Source of the DNA: RYN-230 sp963834515 | GTDB taxonomy: Bacteria > Actinomycetota > Actinomycetes > Streptosporangiales > Streptosporangiaceae | Length of the DNA stretch: 64,000 nt | Direction: 5' to 3' | Assembly (NCBI GenBank): GCA_963834515.1 | Contig: CAWICB010000005.1 | Coordinates: 453,167-517,166 of the forward strand | Shown: positions 27,960 through 37,615 of the stretch, in pieces | Numbering within the stretch: position 1 is the first letter of the stretch | Layout of the letters: each line of letters begins with the position of its first letter | The notes under the pieces: generated by a model | What the model was told of the DNA's origin: nothing | Databases searched by the model: none | Seen by the model: only the letters and a program-made list of their open reading frames with translations | Made by a program: the position numbers and the translations under genes

Positions 27960-28779
27960 GAGATGACTCCCCTTGCTGGGGTACGCCATTAACCACCAGC
28001 CAGGCGGTTAACCTCGGGTGGCGCTCAGCGGCGCGTTGCTGGCAAGACCGCGGATTCCAGTCACCGCACGGCTGCCTTTCAGGTGCCACCCGGGCAAATT
28101 CTTCTTGTCCGGGCACTGTGACTCTTGCCGCCTAGGTCGTCACTCGGCTCCTGCGAGCGGTCAGCCGGGCTGTGACCGTTGCCGTGTTTGCGGGTGGTCA
28201 CTGCGCTGCAGGCTCCCGGCATCCCAAGATCCACTCCCGGGACCGCGCCGGTCATACACAGGTGGGGGTTCGCGGATCGCGCCCGTTGGCTCGGGTCGTT
28301 GCGCCGGATAGCGAGCCTGTGTGTTGCGCCGCTCAGGCGCCGGGCTGCGCCATGGCGCAGCGTGGCGCAGCCACCCAGCGCGCGCTGCGGCGCCCGCCGG
28401 AGGCCGGCGTGCCAGCCGGAACGACCACGGGCCGCCTGGTAGACATTCGCTGGCGCCCAGCTCTGCTGGCCAAGATTAGCAACGTCGGCCGCACCATTGA
28501 CGGCTACGGTCCGGGGCAGGAACTGAACAGCACCGAGCAGCAGCACGGCCACTCTGATAGCTGGGCCTTCCAGTTGACCGTGTGGGTCAACATGACCTGA
28601 GCGCGCTCCCACATAAAGGCTCAGCAGGTTGACACTTGCGCGTCAACGGCAGGGATCGGACAGCGTTCCCGGGGACCAGGCCGGCGCCAGCCGGCCCACG
28701 GCCGCCCAGCCAGCCCAGCTATGAGCCAGCCCAGCTATGAGCCAGCACTTCTCAGCGGGCGGATGCATGCTTGGCTGGG
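27960..28779. other. 820-bp stretch without a supported gene
   Basis: Several frames are open on both strands, but none shows a recognisable domain or a credible start. A short direct duplication (CCCAGCTATGAGCCAG twice) lies at about 28715-28747. The decayed surroundings suggest eroded coding DNA. Confidence 0.6.
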
Positions 28780-29847
28780 TCAGCCCATGGTGTTGAGCTG
28801 CGTATCCGGCTGATAGGTGTAAGCGGCCTCGCGTACCGCCTCATGGGACTCCAGCGCGGCACCGAGCCCGCCGCCCAGCGTCGCGATTGAGGTGGCCAGC
28901 CAGGCGAGCCTGATCTGGTCAGCCACGTCCGCCGGGTGGCTGAGCTGCATGCTGAGCAGGTCTCCTGGTATCAGCAGCAGCGCGGCGACGAGCATCGCGG
29001 CGAAGAGGGCGAGGTAGAGCACGGCCACGCCGATGCCGACCGTGGCCGTGGTGACTATGTTGAACAAGATGACCTGCTCGCGCGCGCCCGGGTGCGGGCT
29101 GCGCTCCCACAGTCCGGTTGCGATCACGATGGTCACACAGGTGGCGGCCACCGAGCCAACCGTGATAACGGTGAGCCGCACCGGCCCGAGGTAATAAGCG
29201 AGCCGCCAGATGTCGCTGGTCACCAGGGCGAACACGCCGGCTGCGACGGCCGCGGCCAGCGCGCGGATCAGCCGCAGCGCGAGCCGCCACGGGCGGTTGG
29301 CCCGGAGCATGCCCAGCAACAGCCAGACATTGCCGGTGAAGACGCGCGCGGCAAAGCCCACGTCATTCTCTCCGTGCTCGATCCGCCTGCCCAGTTCGGC
29401 CATCCGCCGGGTCACGGCATCGGCGAGCGGGCGGCGGCGCCGCCCGGCGGCGTCTGAGGCCGGCCCGATGTCGCCGAGCATGTGCCCGATCAGGCGGACG
29501 ATCGCCTCGGCGGCGCGCTTGCGTACCGCGACCGGGCCGAGCGCGGGCATGGACAGCACGGCAACCCCGTGGGTCGGGCTGACATGGGCGATCACCGGCC
29601 GCCTGGCGGTCTGCAGCGGGAGGTCGGTAACGCACACCACGAGCGGCCAGCCGCGGGCCAGAAGCATGCGGCGCCCCGCCGAGATCAGCGAGCTGAGGTC
29701 GGTAGGCGGTTCGACCAGCCGGTCCGAGACGAATTCAACTTTCCACCGGGCCCCCGGCAGCTGCGCGGCTAGCCGGTCAGCGATGTCCGGCAGCAGGCTC
29801 TCCGTCAATTCCGAAGCAGGTCCTGGCGATGCCAGCAAGCCGACCAC
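28780..29847 (-). CDS. Hypothetical membrane protein with soluble N-terminal domain
   Basis: 355 residues. The first 160 residues are soluble, with VCVTDLPLQTARRPVIAHVS and a charged region (GRRRRPLADAVTRRMAELGR); then four to five membrane helices (ALAAAVAAGVFALVTSDIW, LTVITVGSVAATCVTIVIA, ATVGIGVAVLYLALFAAMLV). No family with known function recognised, though the architecture resembles conserved actinomycete membrane proteins. GTG start at 29847. Intact and flanked by decayed genes. Confidence 0.75.
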   Translation of the reverse strand: MVGLLASPGPASELTESLLPDIADRLAAQLPGARWKVEFVSDRLVEPPTDLSSLISAGRRMLLARGWPLVVCVTDLPLQTARRPVIAHVSPTHGVAVLSMPALGPVAVRKRAAEAIVRLIGHMLGDIGPASDAAGRRRRPLADAVTRRMAELGRRIEHGENDVGFAARVFTGNVWLLLGMLRANRPWRLALRLIRALAAAVAAGVFALVTSDIWRLAYYLGPVRLTVITVGSVAATCVTIVIATGLWERSPHPGAREQVILFNIVTTATVGIGVAVLYLALFAAMLVAALLLIPGDLLSMQLSHPADVADQIRLAWLATSIATLGGGLGAALESHEAVREAAYTYQPDTQLNTMG

Positions 29848-30024
29848 CAGGTCCGGCTGCTGCGAAGTGGCGGGAAAGCTCGCCGCAGACGTCTCTACCT
29901 TGCCCTCCGCTCACGTACGCCTGGCGATCCGGGATCGCCAGGAGATAACGAACGATTGTGGGCTACTGCTTGCGCCTGCTGAACTGCCTGTTCAGCGTCG
30001 GCTACGCATCCAGGGTAGCCAGCC

Positions 30025-30130
30025 ACCCCGGCGGCCGGGGGTCGCGTCCCCCGGTTGGCGAGAAGCTCTCCGAAGTCGGTATCGGCTGATACGAGGATCT
30101 GGCTTTCGCGGTCTGCCCGTGGGGCGTACG
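30025..30130 (-). pseudogene. DUF5615-type PIN-like toxin fragment
   Basis: The minus strand encodes ADRESQILVSADTDFGELLA followed by NRG, the second catalytic strand of DUF5615/Mut7-C-like nucleases. Nothing before or after fits the family. It overlaps the 5' end of mobC on the other strand, so a deletion has fused the two relics near 30125. Confidence 0.5.
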
Positions 30131-30384
30131 CCGCGGAAGTGACGTTAGCCGCGGCGTGCGGTACCCAGGCCCGTGAGGCCTCGCCGCTGCGTGAGGCGCT
30201 CGCTGACCTTATGTCCGCCGCCGGGCTGGTGCGCCGGGTTGGCACGAATCTCAATCAGGCAGTGGCGCGCCTGAATGCAACGGGACAGTGCGGCGAGGAT
30301 CTGCTGCCAGCGGCGGAATTCTGTGCCCGGGTAGTCGGCCGTCTGGATGAAGCTGCGGAACATGTGCGCCGGAGCATTGCGTGA
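30130..30384 (+). pseudogene. MobC-like relaxosome protein, 5' truncated
   Basis: The C-terminal part carries the MobC hallmark: SPLREALADLMSAAGLVRRV, then GTNLNQAVARLNATGQ and a C-terminal RVVGRLDEAAEHVRR helix. MobC proteins help the relaxase melt oriT DNA. The ribbon-helix-helix N terminus is missing; the frame is open upstream to 30055, but that part overlaps another gene's relic. Followed 19 nt later by the relaxase. Confidence 0.7.
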
Positions 30385-30403
30385 CCTGGCCGGGGCGTTC
30401 CGC

Positions 30404-32205
30404 GTGATCGGGAAAGTGCTCCGCGGCACCGACGCACGGCGCCTGCTCTATTAACTTTACGGCTCGGGAAAAGCCAATGAGCACACCGATTCGCACCTGG
30501 TCGCCGGGTTTAGCGACCCAGCCGAGCTGGAGCCGGGGCGCCGTGCGAACGGATCACGGGACTTCCGGCGCCTGGCCGGGCTGCTCGCCCAGCCGTTGGC
30601 CGCGCTGAACGGATCGAACTACCGCGAGCCGGTGTGGCACTGCGGTCCGCGTCGCGCCCGAGGACCGGGTGCTCTCCGACGCGGAGTGGGCGCAGGTCGC
30701 CACCGCCATCATGGATCGGACCGGCTTGGCGTCTGTTGGGGACGACCTGGCGGTGCGCTGGGTGGCGGTCTGGCACGCCCCGGATCACATCCACCTGGTC
30801 GCGACCCTGGCCCGGCAAGACCAGATCCGCCCGAAGGTCTGGAACGACTACTTCCAGGTCCGGGCGGCCTGCCAGGACGCGGAACGCCAGTTCGGCCTGC
30901 GTTCCACCGCCCTAGCGGACCGCACCGCCGCGCGGCGACCCAAGCGCGCTGAGTCGGAGCAGGCGATCCGGCGCAACTGGCAGGAGCCACCCCGCGCCCG
31001 GCTCCGCCGCGAGGTCTGCACCGCCGCGGCCGCAGCGCGCACCGAGCAAGAGTTCTTCACCCGCCTGGCCCAGGCCGGGGTTCTGGTCCGTCACCGGTAC
31101 AGCACCGTCCGCCCGGGTCAGGTAACCGGCTACGCCGTCGGCCTGCCCGAGCACGCTGGCAGGGACGGCTACCCCATCTGGTACGGCGGCGGGAAGCTCG
31201 CGGCCGATCTGACCCTGCCCAAGCTGCGTACCCGGTGGGCTGGGCCGCAGGCACGCGATCTTCTCGCGGGCGCAGACCAGCTCTTACGGCCGGCCGTCCG
31301 CGCCGTGCTCCGGACCACCGTGGCCGAGGCAGCGGAGCACGCCACCGATGAAGCAGGGTTCTTCACCCGCCTGAGCGCGGCAGGCCTGCTGGTGCGCGAA
31401 CGGTTCAGCGAGGTCAATCCCGGCGAGGTAACCGGCTACGCGGTGACCCTCCCCGGCTGCACCGGCCCGGACGGGACGCCCCGCTGGTTCGGCGGCGGAC
31501 GCCTGCACAGCGCGCTGACCCTGCCCCGGTTGCGGGAGGGTTGGGCACGGGCTTATGGGGCGGCGGAGCGTTCCGGCGCATCCCAGTTAACGGGCCGGAA
31601 CGCACCGAGATCTACCGCCACGTGGCCCAGCAAGCCGCCATCGGGGCGGAGCATTTGCGCTACTGCACCACCACCGACCCGGAGTGCGGAGCGGACGCAG
31701 CCTGGGCCGTGGCCGACACGCTCCACACTGCCGCCAGGGCGACCGGCAGCCGGGCACTGCGCTGCGCTGCAGACACCTACGACCGTGCCTCCCGCTCACC
31801 GCACGGCAGGATTCCGCGCCACACTCCGGAGGGAAACCAGCTTCGGACCGCAGCGCGGCTGCTCGCGATGACGGGCGGCACGACTGGCGACGGCACAGGC
31901 CAGGCGGGCGCCTTGGCCGCCAACCTCGTGGCCCTGATCGATGCGGTGGCCGGCTGCGGCAGGCCCAAGCCGCAGCCGCCCGTTTGGCCGCAGAGCAGCT
32001 TCACGCGGCCCTCACCGCGGCCCGGGTACGCGTGCCCCACCCCGGCCAACGGTCGGCCAGATCTGCCCGGCACGCCGCAGCCGCTGCTGAATTCCCGCTG
32101 CCACTGGCCGACGTCCTGGCTGCGGCAGTATCCGCAGACGCTGCTGACCAGCGATCCAACCCGCAGGTGGCCCAGCCGCCAGCCGGGGCGAGACCTAGCG
32201 GGTAA
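30404..32205 (+). pseudogene. Mobilisation relaxase, killed by stop codon and three frameshifts
   Basis: A MobA-type relaxase that would nick oriT and pilot plasmid or element DNA. MIGKVLRGTDARRLLY is followed by TAA at 30452 where the family has Tyr (TAC to TAA, one base), then LYGSGKANEHTDSHLVAGFS. Frame changes occur near 30652, 31565 and 31940. The catalytic His motif WHAPDHIHLVATLA is retained. C-terminal Ala-rich coiled region ends at 32205. Clearly non-functional; marks an old integrated mobilisable element together with mobC. Confidence 0.85.
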
Positions 32206-32399
32206 GACTCGGCCTAGGGGTTTGCGCCCGACCGATCGCCTCCCTGGCCGCCAATTCTGGCCGAGGCACCGTCGCACCTCCAGGTCGTTCGTCCTCGCTT
32301 CGCTGCGGGCGCTCCACCTGGACCTGCAACGCCGCCCCGGCGGAGTCGGCAGCTGCGAGGAGGCTGAGATTGGTCGGCGACGCCGCCCGGCTAGAACAT

Positions 32400-32741
32400 T
32401 CAAGGCGGAGCTAGGAGACGTAAGCCTGCGTCACCTAGCGTGAGCGCGTCAATAAAGGTCGAGATGACCTGAAGGCGCGCAGACTCGGCGTGGGTAGTGG
32501 TGTAGCCGGTAGTGAGGGCTTTCGCATGCAGATCCGCCAGTTCGGTGTTGCGGGTAGGCCGTGGAGCAGGGCGAAGCGGTTGGCCTCCGAGCGCTCGAGG
32601 ATCAGCTCGGTCAGCGCGAACAGATCCGGGCGCCAATTCGAGTAGCTCGTGGCCGATCGTGGTGCCCGCCACTGCCCGCCACTGCCTGCCACGCTGAGGC
32701 CAACGTCGGCTCCGTGAGCGCGTGGTTCGAGCCGGGATCAA
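32400..32741 (-). pseudogene. Unrecognised minus-strand remnant
   Basis: Protein-like pieces lie in two frames: DLFALTELILERSEANRFAL and LADLHAKALTTGYTTTHAES followed by ARLQVISTFIDALTLGDAGL. Joined, they give a helical protein of about 95 residues with no family I recognise. Lies between the relaxase relic and LtrA, so it may belong to the old element. Confidence 0.35.
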
Positions 32742-32771
32742 CGCGGGTGAGGGTCGTGGCGGCCGGGGATG

Positions 32772-34079
32772 TCAAGACGGCGGGCATGGGTGCTCCTTGT
32801 AAGCAAGGCCGGCGGCTGCTGGGTTGCTGGCTGACGCGCTCTGGCGTGCTTCGGCGGTCAGCCCGAGCGCGAGCACCGCGGTCAGGGCGGGGACCAGATA
32901 GACGGGCTCGACGATCGCGCCCATGAACACCAGGCCCATCGCGGCGAGGGCGGTCGCCAGCCTGGCGGCCCTGACCGGCGGGGTCATCTTCGTGGACGGC
33001 AGGAGGACGCTGGCCAGCAGGCAGATGCTCACCCCGCCGTAGAGGGCGGCCCTGGGGCCCACCCCGATCGTGCTGGCTCCGTCGGCGGCGAGGATGGCGA
33101 TGTGCAGGCCGGCGCTGGCCGCGGCGATGCCCGCCACCAGCGGCAGATTGAGCGCAGTGAACCGGGCGATGGCCGCCGGGCTGTCCAGCGCGCGGCGGTC
33201 AGCGGCGGTGAGCCAGCCCCACCACAGCGCGGCCAGCGTGAGAAGCGCCGCCGTGAGCACGATGGCCAGCGGCAGGCTCCAGGGACGCGCGGCCGCGGCG
33301 CTGATCAGCCGGGCCATCGACTCTCCCAGCACGATCAAGACGAAAATCTGGAACCGGTCGGCGAGGTGCGCGCTGTTCAGCGGCAGACGGCGGCGTGGCG
33401 CCAGCATGGCCAGGGAGCCGGCAGCGTCGGTCAGCAACGCCGCGCCCCAGAACGTGTACCGCGCGGAGCCGCCGACGGTGAGGGAGGCGAGCCACAGCGC
33501 GCCGCCGGCGCTGAAGCAGATGAGGTAGCAGCTGTACAGCGGCCTGGTGGCCGGCAGGTGGCGCCAGGCCCGGGCGTACAGCAGCAGTTGCAGGCCGCGC
33601 AGGCAGGCGAAGGCGATAACGAACCCACCCGGATGGCCAGCCAGGGCTCTGGGTGCGCTGGCGGCCAGGGCGACGCACAGCAGGATCGCCACCAGGATGG
33701 CGATCCGGTGTGCTGCATCTTCGCTCTCGTGCCGGTCGGCGTAGAACGTGAGCTGCACCCACAGCCACCAGACGGGAGTGAACAGAAGGACGAAGCAGGC
33801 CAGGGCGCCCAGGCCGGGACGGCTCTGGAATGCGCCGGCGAGCTGGCCGACGGCCCCGGCGAAGGCGAGGTCGAAGAACAGCTCCAGCCAGCTGGCGTGC
33901 CGCTCGTCGCGGTGGTGGCCGTCGGCGGTCCGCAGTGCCGGGTGGCCGAGATGCACCGCGTAACGGTGCCCGGGGTACATCTCGTAACCGGAGTGCGTCA
34001 CCCGGCGGCGGACTGGGCGACCTTCAGGCGTGGCAGTCAGCGCGGCCAGCGGACCGCGGTGGACGTCGGTGGCGGGCAT
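32772..34079 (-). CDS. Low temperature requirement protein A (LtrA) family
   Basis: 435 residues, about 11-12 membrane helices. The family signature SWLELFFDLAFAGAVGQLA near residue 63 and DRFQIFVLIVLGESMARLI near residue 245 are both present. LtrA-type proteins are widespread in actinomycetes; transport or cold-tolerance roles are suggested but not settled. The first 60 residues are soluble. Intact. Confidence 0.88.
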   Translation of the reverse strand: MPATDVHRGPLAALTATPEGRPVRRRVTHSGYEMYPGHRYAVHLGHPALRTADGHHRDERHASWLELFFDLAFAGAVGQLAGAFQSRPGLGALACFVLLFTPVWWLWVQLTFYADRHESEDAAHRIAILVAILLCVALAASAPRALAGHPGGFVIAFACLRGLQLLLYARAWRHLPATRPLYSCYLICFSAGGALWLASLTVGGSARYTFWGAALLTDAAGSLAMLAPRRRLPLNSAHLADRFQIFVLIVLGESMARLISAAAARPWSLPLAIVLTAALLTLAALWWGWLTAADRRALDSPAAIARFTALNLPLVAGIAAASAGLHIAILAADGASTIGVGPRAALYGGVSICLLASVLLPSTKMTPPVRAARLATALAAMGLVFMGAIVEPVYLVPALTAVLALGLTAEARQSASASNPAAAGLAYKEHPCPPS

Positions 34080-34531
34080 AGGAGGCGTTTCCTTCCTTAA
34101 AGCTCTGGCCGGTCATGCCGCGGACGGCGCTGCTCAGTGAGCGGTTGCGTCGCCAGCCACGGCGGGCTCAGCGGCCTGGGCGGTGCCAGGAACGGCACGG
34201 ATCCGGCGCAGCACCTAAGGGCACAGGCCAGGACGGCGCGGGCCAGGGTGGCACGCTGGGCGTGGTGACGCAGCTCGGCTAGGCGGGCCTGGGCCAGGCG
34301 ACAGCTGATGGAGTGGTGCATAGCGGTCTCCTCGGCGTCGCCTGGTGGACGATGTTTCCGAGGATCTGGCTGATCGACACCTCGCTCCCCTCGGCGGCTT
34401 CGCCTGCCAGTGGCAGCCCAGGCGAACCCGTTGCCCCGTTGTGTCAGTGGTATCCGGCAGCGCGGCGCTGGCGCTTCGCCCGTACGGGCCAGATTCACGC
34501 GGTCGTGGCAGATGGCCCGATCGGGCCAGGC
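34080..34531. other. 450-bp gap between LtrA and the NB-ARC regulator
   Basis: No frame here has a recognisable domain or a convincing ribosome site. LtrA would read out of it on the minus strand, so its promoter should lie here. Confidence 0.55.
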
Positions 34532-36976
34532 TCACACCAGCCCGGTGCGCACGCCCCAGGCCGCGGCCGCCGCGCGGGAGGACAGGCCGAGCTTGCGCAG
34601 GATGTTGGCCAGGTGCCGGTGGACCGTGTGCTCGCTCAGCACAAGGCGCTGGGCGATGTCGGGGTTGCTCAATCCCTGCGCGACCAGCTTGAGCACATCC
34701 AGCTCGCGAGGCGTCAGCACCGACACGGCCTCCCCTGATTCCGCCGCCGACGCTTGCCCGGCGGCTGCGTCCGTGCGCCCGAGCGCAGCCAGCACCTGCG
34801 CTAGGTCGAGGGCACGGCCCGCGGCGTATTCGGCCTCGAAGGCCTCGGCGCCCATCGCGGCGCGCAGCCGCTCGCGGTCCTGGCCGGCCAGCCGGCCCTC
34901 CAGCGGCTGGAGGGTGTGGCCCAGCGCCGCGAGGGCCTGGTCGGCCGCGCCGTGCAGCCGGGCCGACCAGCCCGGGTCCGCCCCGCCGTGGCCGGCCAGG
35001 GCCAGGCCGATCAGCGCGTAGGCAGTATGCCGCTTCATCCCCATGTGCCGGGCCAGGTCGAGTGATTCGGCGAACAGAGCCTCAGCCGCGCCTAGCGAAC
35101 CACTGAGATACTCGGCCAGACCCAGGTTGAAAGTCCCTATGACGGTGCCATTGCGGGCATTGAGCGCGCGGGCGATGTCCAGCGACTCGACCAGGTGGCG
35201 GCGAGCGGCATCCAGGTCGCCCGCCCACAGCTCGTAGTCGCTGAGGTTGCAGAGCATTGTCCCCGCCTGGAGCCGGTCACCGGCCTGGCGGAACAGCCGC
35301 AGGGCCTGGGCGTTATCGCGGGCCGCGCCCTCAGGGTCCCCCGCAACGTTCGTGGCGTACGCCCGGGCGGAAAGCAGACGGGCGGTGAGGTGGAGATTTC
35401 CAAGGCGGCGGGCCAGGCCCACGCCCTGCTCGATGAGCGGCAGCGCGGCACCGGGCTGACCCTGGCGCACCAGGACCCACGCACGTGTGTGCAGGAGCTC
35501 GGCGACCAGGTAGTCATCCCCGGCAGCGTGCGCAATGGTCAGCGCTTCCTGGCAGTAGTCCCCGGCGATCGCGTAGCCGCCCGTCTGCTGGAGAAGGTGC
35601 GCCGCCGCAGCCAGTGCCCGGGCGCGGGTCAGCGTTGCCTGCTGGGCGGCCGGGATGTCCAGCAGGGACTGCAGGGCATCGGCGCCTTCGGCGGCGTGCC
35701 CGCGGGCCGCCCAGTACACGCGCAGGGAGGTGGCCAGCCGCAGGCCCGGCGCCGGGTCGGCCTGGGCCTGGCTGACGGCGATCGCGGCGCGCAGGTCGCC
35801 CAGCTCGGCATCGAGCCGGTCCAGCCACTCCGCCTGATCGTGCGCCGCCAGGTGCGGGGCGGCCGCCTCGGCCAGGGCCCGGTAGTAATCGCGGTGAGCG
35901 ATCCGGGCGGCCCCGGCCGCCGCGGGACCCTGCGCGTCGAGCTGCCCGGCCGCGTACTGCCGGATGGTCTCCAGCAGCCGGTACCGGGCCGGGCCGATAC
36001 CGGTATCACCGAACTGGACCAGGCTCTTGTCCACCAGCGCGCCCAGGTGCCCCAGCACCTCCCCGGCGGGTACGTCCGGGTCGGCGGCAACCGCCTCGGC
36101 CGCGGCCAGGCCGAACCCCCCGGCGAACACCGACAGCCGGGCCAGCACCGCCCGCTCCAGGCCAGTCAGCAGCTCCCAGGACCAGTCCACCATCGCCCGC
36201 AGCGTCTGCTGCCGCGGCAGCCCGGCCCGCGACCCCCCGGTCAAAAGCGCGAACCGCTCATCCAGCCGGGCCTCCAGCTCGGCCGCCGGCATCACCCGCA
36301 GCCGGGCCGCGGCCAGCTCGACGGCCAGCGGGATGCCATCCAGCCGCCGGCAGATCCGCCCGGCCAGCTGCGCGGCCGGCTCGTCCCCGGCCAGCGGCAC
36401 CCCCTGCGCCGCGGCGCGATCCTCCAGCAGCCGCACCGCCTCGCTGGCCCGGATCGCCGCGGCGTCATCGTCGTCGGCCGGGACGCCCAGCGACGGCACC
36501 CGGTACACCTGCTCCCCATCGATACCCAGCGGTTCGCGGCTGGTCGCCAACAGTGCCAGGTTCGGGCAGCCCCGCAGCAGCCCGTCGGCCAGCTTGGCGC
36601 ACGCGCCGATCAGATGCTCGCAGTTGTCCAAAATCAGCAGCAGGCTCCGCCCGCCCACCACCTCCACCAGGGCCTCCAGCACCGGACGGCCCGGCTCCTG
36701 GCGGACGCCCAGCACATCAGCCACCGTCACCGCGACCAGATCCGGATTGCCCAGCGCGGCCAGATCGGCGAACCACACCCCGTCCCCGGCGCCATCGGCC
36801 AGCCCGGCCGCCACCTGCAGCCCCAGCCGGGTTTTGCCCGCCCCGCCCGCACCAGTCAGCGTCACCAGCCGCGACCTGGCCACCAGGGCGCGCACCTCGG
36901 CCAGCTCCACCTCCCGGCCGATGAAACTCGACACCCGCGCCGGCAAGTTGCTCAGCAGCCCCCGGTCATCTCCCAT
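34532..36976 (-). CDS. NB-ARC/TPR regulator with LuxR HTH
   Basis: 814 residues: an NTPase module with Walker A TGAGGAGKTR (41-50) and Walker B RSLLLILDNCEHL, a winged-helix region, a long Ala/Leu TPR array (about 380-720), and a C-terminal LuxR HTH (LTPRELDVLKLVAQGLSNPD, LSEHTVHRHLANILRKLGL). Signal-transduction ATPases of this kind switch on target genes after ligand binding to the TPR domain. ATG at 36976 overlaps the stop of a cyclase-domain fragment just upstream, so this is probably a shortened form of a cyclase-NB-ARC-LuxR protein. The NB-ARC to HTH part is intact and could still be made. Confidence 0.87.
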   Translation of the reverse strand: MGDDRGLLSNLPARVSSFIGREVELAEVRALVARSRLVTLTGAGGAGKTRLGLQVAAGLADGAGDGVWFADLAALGNPDLVAVTVADVLGVRQEPGRPVLEALVEVVGGRSLLLILDNCEHLIGACAKLADGLLRGCPNLALLATSREPLGIDGEQVYRVPSLGVPADDDDAAAIRASEAVRLLEDRAAAQGVPLAGDEPAAQLAGRICRRLDGIPLAVELAAARLRVMPAAELEARLDERFALLTGGSRAGLPRQQTLRAMVDWSWELLTGLERAVLARLSVFAGGFGLAAAEAVAADPDVPAGEVLGHLGALVDKSLVQFGDTGIGPARYRLLETIRQYAAGQLDAQGPAAAGAARIAHRDYYRALAEAAAPHLAAHDQAEWLDRLDAELGDLRAAIAVSQAQADPAPGLRLATSLRVYWAARGHAAEGADALQSLLDIPAAQQATLTRARALAAAAHLLQQTGGYAIAGDYCQEALTIAHAAGDDYLVAELLHTRAWVLVRQGQPGAALPLIEQGVGLARRLGNLHLTARLLSARAYATNVAGDPEGAARDNAQALRLFRQAGDRLQAGTMLCNLSDYELWAGDLDAARRHLVESLDIARALNARNGTVIGTFNLGLAEYLSGSLGAAEALFAESLDLARHMGMKRHTAYALIGLALAGHGGADPGWSARLHGAADQALAALGHTLQPLEGRLAGQDRERLRAAMGAEAFEAEYAAGRALDLAQVLAALGRTDAAAGQASAAESGEAVSVLTPRELDVLKLVAQGLSNPDIAQRLVLSEHTVHRHLANILRKLGLSSRAAAAAWGVRTGLV

Positions 36977-37091
36977 GCGCAGCCAGGGCCGCCCGGAGCA
37001 GCCGACGATGATCGGCCGCCACCCCCGCAGACAACTCTCTCAGCCGCCACGCCATCGCGGCCGAACCCTCGATGTCGGCGAACAAGAACAT
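36966..37091 (-). pseudogene. N-terminal fragment of a class III cyclase domain
   Basis: 41 residues: FLFADIEGSAAMAWRLRELS followed by DHRRLLRAALAAHG. This is the first strand and helix of an adenylate/guanylate cyclase homology domain, with the metal Asp in ADIEGS. The rest of the cyclase domain (over 100 residues) is missing, and the stop falls at the start of the NB-ARC gene (overlap). In intact relatives the cyclase domain leads directly into the NB-ARC module, so an internal deletion has separated them. Confidence 0.7.
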
Positions 37092-37615
37092 AAGCGTGAC
37101 CAACAGCCCAAGGCTTCTCATCAAGGTTGACGCCAACCGGACCGGCCAGAAAACCTACCGGCCCCCCAACCGCGCGGCCAGAACATCATACGTCCCCCGC
37201 CGGGGAACCAGGTGCCGCACCGCCGCCGGTCAGCACACCACCGGCCGCTATTCGGCCGGGCGACCCCGGCCCGGCAAGACGGCACCGCCGTGCCATCGCC
37301 ACCGCCGCGGGCGGCCGCCGGGCACCCGGCCGCTCAACGGCACTGGCACCAGTCCGGCGCTGAGCTGAGCTGCTCCAGCCTTGGGCGATTCCCCGAGCAC
37401 CCGACTGGTGGACTTCGCGCCACCGCGGCCACAGCCCGCCGGGGAATGTGGCCACATCGAGGAACTATCAGCATCAGCCCGCGCCCGGTCAAAGTCGCCA
37501 GCGTCGGTAAGGCCACCTAGCGTCGGCCTGGCATAGCCCGCCTGACCCAGGCACATCAGCTCAGCTTCCGCTCGTCGTTTGCGAATCCTGGGACCGACAG
37601 CATGCGGCAACCTTA
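37092..37615. other. 520-bp intergenic region, no supported gene
   Basis: GC-rich and Pro/Arg-coding in all frames; no domain seen. It should hold the promoter of the NB-ARC regulator (minus strand). Bounded on the right by the IS5 element. Confidence 0.5.

Noticed and set aside
28079..28612. 177-codon minus-strand frame in the 28 kb gap
   Set aside because: No recognisable domain or ribosome site; composition like random GC-rich sequence.
35195..37093. 632-codon plus-strand frame opposite the NB-ARC regulator
   Set aside because: No domain, Gln/Arg/Pro rich; antisense of a gene with intact motifs.
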